Source: Astrocystis sublimbata (Eukaryota > Ascomycota > Sordariomycetes > Xylariales > Xylariaceae). Taken from it: 64,000 nucleotides of DNA. The notes below the pieces were generated by a model. It ran no database searches. It was not told where the DNA came from and was given only the letters and a program-made list of their open reading frames with translations. Below are positions 55,464-64,000 of this stretch, piece after piece; the first letter of the stretch is position 1; the number at the start of each line of letters is the position of its first letter. Both the position numbers and the translations under genes were made by a program. Location: positions 153,009 to 217,008 of the forward strand of contig JAJNNY010000060.1 of NCBI GenBank assembly GCA_022453515.1, written 5' to 3'.

Positions 55464-56017
55464 TCGCGGCAGCTCTCTTGCAATCCAGCGCATACGCATG
55501 AAACATGCATACTAAAGCGGCATCAATATCACGATAAGCAGACCTCAATTTTATAACTGACAGAAGTTCCGCTCATATGGCGAGTCGATGGAACCCTAGT
55601 GACTCAAGAATATCGCCCAAGCTCGGCCGAGCTGCTCAGGGCCGCCCGCTTTCCCGAGGCAGCGCTTAATATTTTTTATCAAGACCGCAAAATAGACTCT
55701 ACTGCTTATAGGAGAGAGTGAGGGTGAGTATAGCCAATCCTCTGCTTATGAGACCACGAGACTACCAAGGCAGGGTTCAATGAGAAGTCGCAGCGATGCG
55801 ATACAACCCAACATGCGCGTGGTAAATGAAAAAAGACGACCTAACATTCCAAAATTGCCGGTCTACCTAGAGCTATGAAGAGTCATGAGAACGCAACTTT
55901 CATCCGAGCCTACCCGTGCCGCAATTGCCAGTAACTAATCGATGCGCCAAAATCCCAGCTCATGAGTACGGTTTGTCTCGTCCTTCTTTGTCCGACTAAA
56001 TTAAGCCGACGCACTGA
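55464..56017. other. Intergenic between convergent genes
   Basis: No coding frame with support between the methyltransferase and the paraoxonase-like gene; no repeats noticed. Confidence 0.45.
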
Positions 56018-57433
56018 CTAGACCAGCACTGCCTCGAAATCAATCCTCGTAGCCAACGTGCCAGCTCCGATGACACTCGTAACAAACAGCCAACCCTCGC
56101 GCTTCCCGCCGTTCGCAGCTGGATCAATCGCGACGATAACCGCAGTCGTAATAGATCGAATAGTGTATCCATCGTCCCGGAAGATGATCCTGCGCAGCTT
56201 CGTGCCGTCGACGTGCTTGTCCTTGCCCGCAATCGCAGGCAAGTACCATACATGGCCCGGGAGCGGTTTCGTAAACGTCGGGTCGTCGAAGTTGGTCGTG
56301 AATTTCAGCGCGTCGGAGACGCCGGGCATCAAATACCCGCTGTAATCCTTGCCGTCGACCCCGGCGTACGGGTCCGCGAAATAGTTCGCGTTGTCGACGA
56401 CGCAGTCAACTGCATGCCGATGCGACACAGTCATCGTCCTGTTCTCGTCGCCGGGCAGGCTGGCGAAGTACACGTATCCGCCCAGCGCGTCGCCAATGAC
56501 AACTTGCTGGTCGGGCCCCCAGCCCAGCCCATTGTTCGTCGGGATACTGTCGAGAACTACGGCCGCGTCGATTTTTTCCTCGTCGAAGCGTACGTGCACT
56601 ATGTCGGTCCAGCTCTGCAGACGGAAGAGCTCCTCGACCGTCCTCATGTGGCCGTCGCGATAATAGTGGTCATTGGTAACGAGGAACTCGTGCTCCGAGA
56701 TTGCGAGAAGGTCGTTGGGGGTCCGGATCAGTGGGTGCGCGATGGTTCGCAGGTGCTGCGCCGCGTCGCTGCCGACCGTGTGCACGAAGAGCTCGATCTG
56801 CGAAGCGGCCTTCGCCTCCGTCTTGGACTCCGCCGTCCACCGCGGATTCGCCAGGTGGTTGACGGCGAATATGTACACCACGTCGGGCTTGGACGGTGGC
56901 GTGTAGAGTGCGATGCCGTGAGTGCCGAACGGCCCTTCGAAATTCTCCAATGTCAACTTCTTTGATTTGAGAGTCTGCGGCAGGTGAGTGTTAGTTCACT
57001 TTAAATTTAGGCGTCGGTTTCAATTGAGCATGAGACATGAATAATCATTCAGACGCACCGCAGGGTCAATGGTCACGATAGTGCCGCCAGCTGATTTGAC
57101 CGGACGAGCTAAAGCTCCGGCGCTATTAAAACATGTTAGTTAGGCTCACCACGACGGCTCATTTGCGCAATGGAAGACTCACCCAGGCATCCACCCACGT
57201 ACGACCTCGAGCTCCCCAGCGCATGCCGTGTAAATCATGCCCGACGGCCCATGGTGTTCCAGATCCTCACAAGCAACCGTGTCGGGGATGAACAGCGTCT
57301 CCAAGCCGTGGATGTTCGCCGAGCTCTCGAACGGTCTGAACCCAAGCACGGCCACATAATGTTTGACGGGAGGGTACAGCCATGCGCCGATCGCGCCGAG
57401 GAGCGTGACAACAAAGTACATGAACACCGCCAT
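56018..57433 (-). CDS. Paraoxonase/arylesterase-like membrane-anchored protein, 423 aa
   Basis: Three exons: 57433-57183, 57122-57059, 56974-56018; introns 60 and 84 bp. An N-terminal hydrophobic segment (FMYFVVTLLGAIGAWLY) acts as signal anchor. The rest is a six-bladed beta-propeller of the paraoxonase class: GLETLFIPDTVACEDLE, FEGPFGTHGIALY, IRTPNDLLAISEHEFLVTNDHY, NNGLGWGPD and HAVDCVVDNANYF, where PNDL and TND match the metal-binding Asn/Asp sites of the family. Reactions in the family include lactone and aryl-ester hydrolysis with calcium; the fungal substrate is unknown. Location probably ER lumen or secretory pathway, facing out. Convergent with the methyltransferase. Confidence 0.85.
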
Positions 57434-58257
57434 TTCTGTGTTTCATTCGTCTTGCTTGCTTTTGCAATCGAGAATCAAATCACATTTTAGAAGCCTGCGA
57501 TTGTGTCACGGATGCGGGCGGGTGGCGCGTTTGCGGAGAAGCGAGCTTGTGCGGGGATCCCCGGTATCGATCGTCGGCTTGGCGTGGCCTGATTGATACC
57601 GAACCCACGGCTATATCTTGTGCCACTATCGTCAATTAAAGTGACGGCCTCCAAAAAAATAATAGACACCTAGGGATTCAATTTAATGGTACTTTTCTCA
57701 TAGTCGCACTTTTAGCATTGAGGTTTGATTTCCACACCAGAAAGTATAAAGCATTGTAAGTCGTTTGTGGGAACAATAAGGACTAGTTGCCCCTTAAACT
57801 CAATATGTCTTCCGCCACACGACAAATCTTTCACATATCAACATACTCTTCAAGAATAAAAGCTGGTGGTAAACATTCAATCAATCAATTGACTCTTTCG
57901 CAGCCTATCTTGAGTGCTTTATGACTGGCTGCACCTAGCTGGTTCGGACTATGCTGCCTGCAGTGGGAGGTGTGACTTCCTCAGCCTCGAGGCACTCTAG
58001 CAGAATCATATCAATTGCTCAAGATATCCATGCGTAAACCATCTGCGATCAATTGTTATATACCACAAACGGGTCTCTTTCTTGCAAGGCTTCATGCTTC
58101 TTAGAAGTATTCAAATCTTTGTAGTCATACGGAGGCGTTTACAAACCGTCAAGCAGACCACTCATTGAACCCCTTTTCTGGGCATTTTTGAGGATCGATG
58201 CTATTGTTGACATTGTTGAATATTTAAATATATGAACCCCCCATCCAACAAGTATTC
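57434..58257. other. Promoter region between divergent genes
   Basis: 0.8 kb between the paraoxonase-like gene (minus) and the SMI1-like gene (plus). No open frame supported; TATTTAAATATATG at 58220-58233 could be a TATA-like element 25-40 bases before the latter start. Confidence 0.4.
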
Positions 58258-59781
58258 ATGCTCTGGAACTCAAACTCGCAGAAATCCCATACTGCAACCG
58301 TCACCCAAAAAGTCTTCACAGCTAAATCGCTTACCACGATGGCGCTTCTCACAGAGGTCATACTGGCAGTCCAGGAGGGATTCATCATGGCAGTCACACA
58401 CTTCGCGCTACGATGGTTCCTTTGCGGATGGACCCGTGTCCTTGGGAACATCGTGGTTCTTACGACGTATTACTCACTATTCTTCTATGCCGTGAACACT
58501 TTCTTCTACATATCGCACCAGCAAGCTGTAGACGTCCCAGCTGCACCGTCGTGGCTTGTCAGTTTCTCCAGATTCGCTTCAGATGTGTTCCGCCCGACCT
58601 TGACCCTCGAAGCTGTTATTCACATGCTCACGCCCTGGATTCCCGCTACTTGGTCCGTCTCCAGTCTGCTGTTGGGACTTTTGCAAGTCTACTCCGCCAT
58701 ATTCCACGTTGTGATAGCAATGCCACGCCAAACCATCAACAATGCAATAGCCTTCTTTGCGCAGCCCCATGTGATGCAGCGAGTGCACCAGATAACCACC
58801 ACAATTGCCGCCGCATGGTTCATCATCCGGCACATCGCAAGCTTCCTTTACCCAACAACTCCCCCGGCGCCCCTCTTGATCACCGACACTCCGTCTCCTG
58901 CACAACAACTCATCACCGGCAGCGACGAGCAGCAACACATCTACTGGGCGGTGCGGGAGATCGTAGCCAACTGCGACACCCATTGGCGCATGTACTTCAC
59001 ATGGGGGTGCAAGCTCGAGCGCGGCGCGCCCCCAGCCCAACTGCGCAAGCTGGAGCGTCTCGTAGAATCGGAACTGCCGGACGACTACAAGACCTTCCTT
59101 CTCTTCACCAACGGCCTGAAGAACGTGCTCGACGGCGGAAAACCGCACCTCACCTTCCTAGCAGCCGACTCTCCGAAATTCGCAGACAGCGCAACATACA
59201 ACCACCCGGGCATGGCGACGCGCCACCTCTACACGAAATGGCTGGTGGACGCGCTCTTCGGCCCCGACAGTTTCCACGCCCTGCAAGAGCAGACCGGCCA
59301 CCGCGACAAACCGGGGCAGGACACAATCCGACTAATCAAGATCGCATCGCGCCAGAACGAGTTAGGCGGGGTGTACCTCGTGAGCGCCGAGGACATGCGC
59401 AACGTAGCCCGCGACTGGCTGGAGGTGGCGCTTAGCCATCCGGGCCGCAACGGCGCGCTCATCGGCACCATCTACCACCACACGGGCGCCTACTTCGGCA
59501 ACTGCGACTACCTGCTCGAGACCCTGCGGTATTGGCAGGACTGGCTGGTGCTGCAGGTCGAGCTCGGCCCGCAGACGCCGCACTGCCGCCTCTATCCCGG
59601 CTTTACGGCGTTTCTGCAGACGCTGGCCGAGGTCACGCGGAGGGCGACGGATAAGTTGATGAATCTTGGCTTGGATGAGAAGTATTATGCGGATCATTGT
59701 CGGTATAAGTGGGAGTGGGAGTGGACGAGGGGATATGGGGGGGAGACACGACGGATTGGGAGTGATGTGTTGGGGGGCTGA
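58258..59781 (+). CDS. Membrane-anchored SMI1/KNR4 (SUKH)-like protein, up to 507 aa
   Basis: Single exon. The ATG at 58258 opens the frame; the ATG at 58339 (MALLTEV) is an alternative start that begins directly before the first membrane helix. Residues about 30-75, 135-155 and 190-210 are hydrophobic helices (VLTTYYSLFFYAVNTFFYI; ATWSVSSLLLGLLQVYSAIF; TIAAAWFIIRHIASFLY). The cytosolic C-terminal part carries a SUKH/SMI1-type element RLVESELPDDYKTFLLFTNGL (about 275-295), the loop expected of that fold, and a long domain ending in SALDE-like helices. Yeast Smi1 regulates cell-wall glucan synthesis; a membrane-anchored version is unusual, and the function here is unknown. High GC in the 3' half. 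Confidence 0.72.
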   Translation: MLWNSNSQKSHTATVTQKVFTAKSLTTMALLTEVILAVQEGFIMAVTHFALRWFLCGWTRVLGNIVVLTTYYSLFFYAVNTFFYISHQQAVDVPAAPSWLVSFSRFASDVFRPTLTLEAVIHMLTPWIPATWSVSSLLLGLLQVYSAIFHVVIAMPRQTINNAIAFFAQPHVMQRVHQITTTIAAAWFIIRHIASFLYPTTPPAPLLITDTPSPAQQLITGSDEQQHIYWAVREIVANCDTHWRMYFTWGCKLERGAPPAQLRKLERLVESELPDDYKTFLLFTNGLKNVLDGGKPHLTFLAADSPKFADSATYNHPGMATRHLYTKWLVDALFGPDSFHALQEQTGHRDKPGQDTIRLIKIASRQNELGGVYLVSAEDMRNVARDWLEVALSHPGRNGALIGTIYHHTGAYFGNCDYLLETLRYWQDWLVLQVELGPQTPHCRLYPGFTAFLQTLAEVTRRATDKLMNLGLDEKYYADHCRYKWEWEWTRGYGGETRRIGSDVLGG

Positions 59782-60461
59782 TGGTTGTGATGATGGATGG
59801 TTGCTTGTCTGGGTGAGCATCGGTCGGTTGTGCTTGCCGTTGTCGATTAGGGGTTTTCAGTGCTTTGCTCGTGAGCGAGTTTGCAGAATGTTGTTGTTGT
59901 CTAGGAACTTGCCGTAGTTCATCGTTACGGAGGCTGTTACTTCTTGCAGTCTGTGCTCAAACCCGTCTTCGATGTTTGTAATCGCTATATGAGCAAGTAA
60001 CGACACCTGTCATAGTTCATCTAGTCGATCGTGATGACTACCTAGCTTAAGAGCCAAGACGAAGATAGAGGTATGTTCGCGTAGCAATAACTACTTACCT
60101 ATTTGGTATTGCCGTTGTGGTTGTCGTTGGCCAGTATAGGTATGATTGGTGAGCTCTTGCTAGAATGATTTCATGTCAGAGTACTTTGCCATCTACGGGC
60201 CATCTGCGGAAGTGGCAACCCACGTTGTGTAGTAGCTTTCAAACAATTAGGTAGGCGTGAGGTGTTCTCTCATTCGAATTTTGTCTGCCGGGGCGCGATG
60301 GACATAACACACAACAGCTACCATTGCGTAAGGGGTACTTATCCAAGGCAGCCAGCTCCTGACGTCGCCGATGTTGGGTAATTAGCAGGTGCAAGTTCGT
60401 CGAGTGCGAGCAGGCTTTCAAGTTTGTTTATCTCTCAATTTTGAGTGTCAACAATCCTTCG
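59782..60461. other. Intergenic
   Basis: No supported gene. Contains CTTACCTA-type short motifs and the promoter of the repeat-protein gene. Confidence 0.45.
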
Positions 60462-61139
60462 ATGCCTTTGGATTTGTTTACCACCTTTTATCATACGATA
60501 TCTCCTCGCATTCATACTAGTCGACTCATCAGTACAGAACACCAGGTGCACCGCCCCTCTCACCCATCCTCAAATCTAGACGAGAAATCGGCGGATATCA
60601 ATATGCCTAGGGCACCAGATCCTTTGCCACGGCAGCCGACACAAGCAGAAATCGACAATGCTACTCAGCCTGAAGCTGTGCCAGAGCAGTTGCCGCAGCA
60701 GCCAACACAAGCAGAAAACGACAATACCACCAGTCAATCTGAAGCAACCGCCAGAGCAGCAGCCAGCAGATTAGCTCTCAACGCAGCCACCAACGCAGCT
60801 CTCGGAGCATTAAGACGTGCAGAGATTGACAATACCAGTATATCCAAAGCAACCGCCAGACGAGAAGCCACCAGAGTAGCTCTCATAGCATTCCAGGCAG
60901 GTAGCGGATGTATAACACCTGCAGAGAGTGTCAATGCCACCAGTCAATCCGAAGCATTCGCCAGAGCAGCTCTCGTAGCAGCCACCAGTAAATCTCTCGT
61001 AGCATTCGTGGCATGGAGCGAATATATAACACATGCAGAGAGTGGCGATGCCACCAGTCAATCCGAAGAAACCGCCAGACAAACAGCCGTCAGAGTATCT
61101 TTGGCAGCATCCAACGCATGGAGAGAATTTATAGAGTAG
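60462..61139 (+). CDS. Ala-rich repeat protein, 225 aa
   Basis: Start placed at ATG 60462; upstream the frame extends a little through a TTG only. After an N-terminal ~45 residues, the protein consists of about five imperfect units of ~35 residues: each starts AE-[IS]-x-[ND]-[NA]-T and continues [ST]-x-S-[EK]-A-x-A-R and an Ala/Val/Leu-rich helix. The units begin near AEIDNATQ, AENDNTTSQSEATAR, AEIDNTSISKATAR, AESVNATSQSEAFAR and AESGDATSQSEETAR. Two units end with W-x-E-[YF]-I. No signal peptide. Such units would form amphipathic helical repeats. Not a family I recognise; it may be a young or fast-evolving gene. Confidence 0.55.
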   Translation: MPLDLFTTFYHTISPRIHTSRLISTEHQVHRPSHPSSNLDEKSADINMPRAPDPLPRQPTQAEIDNATQPEAVPEQLPQQPTQAENDNTTSQSEATARAAASRLALNAATNAALGALRRAEIDNTSISKATARREATRVALIAFQAGSGCITPAESVNATSQSEAFARAALVAATSKSLVAFVAWSEYITHAESGDATSQSEETARQTAVRVSLAASNAWREFIE

Positions 61140-61889
61140 CAAGACTACCCCCTCTGAAGTTATACCATCGCGTTCGCTGCCTCAAGAAACACAAGAAGGA
61201 GGCGGCGAGCCCGTTCAGCCCAAGGTCACATCACAGACTGACCCGCCAATTGAGTGATAAGATGATGATTTGAAGTCGGGTCTCGTCAAATCCAGCGAAA
61301 TAACACTCATTTACATGGTCTTTTTAGCAGCGTAACTCATGCTCATAATAATAGTATCATAGCATCGAATGAGATTCAAGAAAAAAAGCCAATGCATTAT
61401 TATCTTAACTTTCATTGCGTAGACATGACATTTATAGTGCATTTCGGTGGTGACTGTTGCAATGGTCTCGGCAGCCTCTTAAACGGATTGCGAATGCGAG
61501 TGGACTGCTCCATCACACATTGGCACATGAAAGATCATCCAATAACCTCTGAATTTAACATATTATACTTCCCAGGGCCAATCACACGGATGTCCGAATA
61601 CCGATCAACCTTTTAACATCGGATAGATGTTTGCTTGCGTAATTGCATAGTTCTATTATAAACAACACTACGCAACCACATGAGGGACATAGCCCTGCAT
61701 GCCATTTCCGCATCTACATAGGTAGGGAGACAAGTAAGTATCCAACCAGACGAGGACAGGTACTGTGTTTGTGGGTGGAGGATTTTATGACTACCTAGCA
61801 TCCTGACATGTAACGTCGGTCCCCTATTAACGAGCCACCCCCATAAGCGGGCCACCCAATTACGAATTCCACCATCATTATCCATCATC
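61140..61889. other. Intergenic transition zone
   Basis: No supported gene. Base composition is still mixed. The boundary to the AT-rich block lies near 61890. Confidence 0.4.
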
Positions 61890-64000
61890 TTTATTACTAT
61901 TTTCTGAGCTATCTGTAATAACTATAATATAATCTTTAGTTTTACTGGGTGAATCAGTTCTGTTAGATTTATTAGAATTATCTTTAACGTTGCCAGCGGC
62001 AATTTGCGCTCGCCGGATGTCTTTAATAGTAGCAAACTTGGATTAAGGGCTTAATTCTATTTTTTTCCGCTTCCGAGGAATCGCGGCTTTAAATTTAGTT
62101 TTTTAGGCTTTATTTTTGTAGCGTTTAAAAACTAATTAAGTATTTTTTTTAATAAATGCTTTTTTAACCTTTAAAAATAATAGCTGTTAGGTAATAAAGC
62201 CCTTAGTAATAGTAGTATAAGCATCTAATTACTAACATAGGTCTTGGGAGTACTTATATAACAATTGCTCTATCTATAACACTAAGTATAGGGTAGAGTA
62301 GGGGTCTTAGTAGGTTTATGTTCCTAGGGATAAAGGCTAAGCTTATAATAAAGGATCGCTAAGCAATATAAGATATTATTTACTAAATCGTTAGGAGGTT
62401 ACTCCTATTCTAAGAACTAATAGTATGTTTAGATTAAATAATAAAGTAAGGAAAGACTAAATATATAGGAATACTATTAAGGCTATATAATATTTCCTTC
62501 CTTTATATAACTATTGGATTATTGTATTTTTCGTGATCCTGGATTACTAGGATTATTATAATCTATATAAGCCTGGATTATTGGGATTACTATAATCCAA
62601 GTGAGCCTTGCTCCTCTGGATTATTGCTCTTTTTGTGATCCTTGTGGGTTTTTGTTATATGACCTCTTTTTTTTATATATGTATTTATTTATAATAGTAT
62701 TATGTCCATTTTTATATAGATATGCCTTTTATATTAGGCTTTTCTAACTAGTCCGATTATTATTAGTTTATAATATTATCCTTTTTTTTTTGTTTTTATT
62801 ATTTTTAATAAATTTTTTTTTTTAAATTATTTCTTTTTTGTTTTATAATGTTTGATTGTGTGACAAAATCGCGTAAGTTTCGCGAGCGGTTTTCCTTTCG
62901 TGTTTTTGCTAAAGCTAATAGAGTAGTAGCTAATATGCCATATACCTACTGCTTTTAATATAGCCTCTCCTCCTTTTGTTATATTTCTAAAAATTCTTTT
63001 TATTATTAGGAGTATATTTGTTATAAACGATCGTATAATAGTATTTTAATAGTTTTTATTTTATTTTATATTATTAAGTAATAAAACAAATTAAATAACA
63101 AAACATCCGAGGCTGGCGATTAATTATTAGCTTTTTATAAATAATTAGCGGTTTTTTAGTTCTAGCTGGCCTCCGCTACTAGTTAGTTGTCCCAGATTCG
63201 TAAGATTTATATAAAAGTAAAAAACTATAGTACTAAGCTCTTTTAGTATAGGATAATCGAGTTAGATCGGAAGGATAATATCCTCCCTATTTTAGATAGT
63301 TATAAGCGCTATTTTACTTCTGACCTTTAGAACACTAGGGTTATTCCTAGTATTAATTGGTTTATTTTTAGTTTAAGCGAGGATTTCTCGGGTAATTTCT
63401 TTGCTCTTTCGGTTATAGTTGGTTTAAATACTAGTAGTAGAACTAGTTCACTTTCTAGCTAGCCTTTTATAAGTATTTTTTAGGTTCCTATATATTTTCT
63501 ATATGTAAGTATTTTTTTTATTTTACTAGGTATTTAAACATGTTTTTATTCTAACATAAATCTAGTATCTTTTCGAATTCGAATTTTTTATAATCGGGTT
63601 TTATTTCGAGTTTGGTTTTGAGCTTAGCGTTATCAGGTGCTTTTTTTAATAAGGAAATATAGAATACTGGGTATCTTTTTATTCCTTTAGGTAGCTTAAG
63701 CAGGTAGTTTAATTTTAACCTAACTTTTTTAATTTCGAATAGTTTAATCTATTTAAAATCTAATTTTTTATTTAGTTTTTTTGTTTCGATGTTTCGTTTT
63801 AAAAGATAGACCTTATCTTTTTTTTTAAGGTTAGCTCTAATAACCTGTTTTTATTATAGTAGGTTTTTATTTATTCCTAGATAAATATGAGCTTTTATTG
63901 TAGTTTTTTTTGTAGGCCTAAGGCTGCCTTAGCTTGATTTTCTGCTTGAGGTACTGTGATTCCTGGAATCGCGGTTCTTTTTTTTGGGTTAAATCTATAG
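61890..64000. other. AT-rich, gene-free block, probably RIP-degraded transposon DNA
   Basis: From about 61890 to the window end the sequence is dominated by TA, TT and AA steps with rare CA/TG; it has many T and A homopolymers, and no coding frame of note. This sharp shift from mixed composition is typical of repeat-induced point mutation (C to T at CpA) of transposon copies in Pezizomycotina. Islands with residual G/C (for example 62863-62910 with CGCGTAAGTTTCGCGAGCGG, and 63100-63180) may be parts of an older element. No terminal repeat or target duplication is visible, as the block runs off the end. Confidence 0.7.
62516..62644. repeat. Short direct repeats inside the AT-rich block
   Basis: GGATTATTG followed by a T-rich spacer and GTGATCCT occurs at 62516-62542 and 62618-62644; GGATTA[CT]T[AG]GGATTA[CT]T is repeated at about 62541 and 62574. 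Possible remains of an element's tandem subrepeats. Confidence 0.45.

Noticed and set aside
56213..56965. 250-codon forward frame antisense to the paraoxonase-like gene
   Set aside because: Shadow frame; the reverse strand has clear propeller motifs and introns.
58413..59435. 340-codon forward frame overlapping the SMI1-like gene
   Set aside because: Alternative frame of the same strand, rich in Arg/His/Pro, typical of a GC-rich shadow.
61890..64000. CRISPR-like or tandem array in the AT-rich end
   Set aside because: Repeats are short, irregular and low-complexity; no regular spacer pattern, and the organism is a fungus.

Overview
The window is nuclear DNA of a filamentous ascomycete (Pezizomycotina, probably Sordariomycetes or a close class). 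Evidence: short 50-160 bp GT-AG introns with CTAAC-like branch sites, fungal-specific families (NACHT/WD40 and HeLo-like STAND-type proteins, a Pth11-like rhodopsin-domain receptor, DUF8021, BIM1-like copper protein, small Cys-rich secreted proteins), and two unmistakable fungal housekeeping genes (ERG6, PDB1). All exon borders below were read by eye from splice consensus plus frame continuity.

Layout. 1-9 kb: a gene-poor start, an atypical kinase-like gene, then a 5 kb NLR-type gene (SesB-like esterase, NACHT, degenerate WD40 propeller) whose frame breaks just before its P-loop. 9-20 kb: sparse accessory DNA with a PPxY/coiled-coil protein, two secreted proteins, a truncated small secreted protein and two tiny Cys-rich proteins sharing one Cys pattern. 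20-31.5 kb: a seven-exon membrane receptor, a proline-iminopeptidase-like hydrolase, a secreted DUF8021 protein, a 2.7 kb empty stretch, and a convergent cytochrome P450 / aldo-keto reductase pair. 31.9-38.1 kb: a divergent pair of long unrecognised proteins (557 and 1162 aa) sharing an ~870 bp intergenic promoter; the most interesting locus here. 38.6-44.2 kb: a BIM1-like membrane-anchored protein and a six-exon HeLo-like/ankyrin protein.

45-50 kb is a conserved island: ERG6 (ergosterol C-24 methylation) and PDB1 (pyruvate dehydrogenase E1 beta). 51-61 kb: a carnosine N-methyltransferase-like gene with several single-base frame breaks, a type II membrane protein with one similar break, a class I methyltransferase, a paraoxonase-like protein, a membrane SMI1/KNR4-like protein and an Ala-rich repeat protein. 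From about 61.89 kb to the end the DNA changes abruptly to very AT-rich, gene-free sequence resembling a RIP-degraded transposon block.

How the genes may work together: two proteins belong to fungal self/non-self or stress-sensing architectures (the NLR and the HeLo-like protein); several encode secreted or surface proteins (candidate effectors, BIM1-like, receptor), fitting an organism that interacts with hosts or competitors. The P450/reductase pair and scattered methyltransferases suggest small-molecule tailoring, but no backbone synthase is present, so no biosynthetic cluster is claimed.
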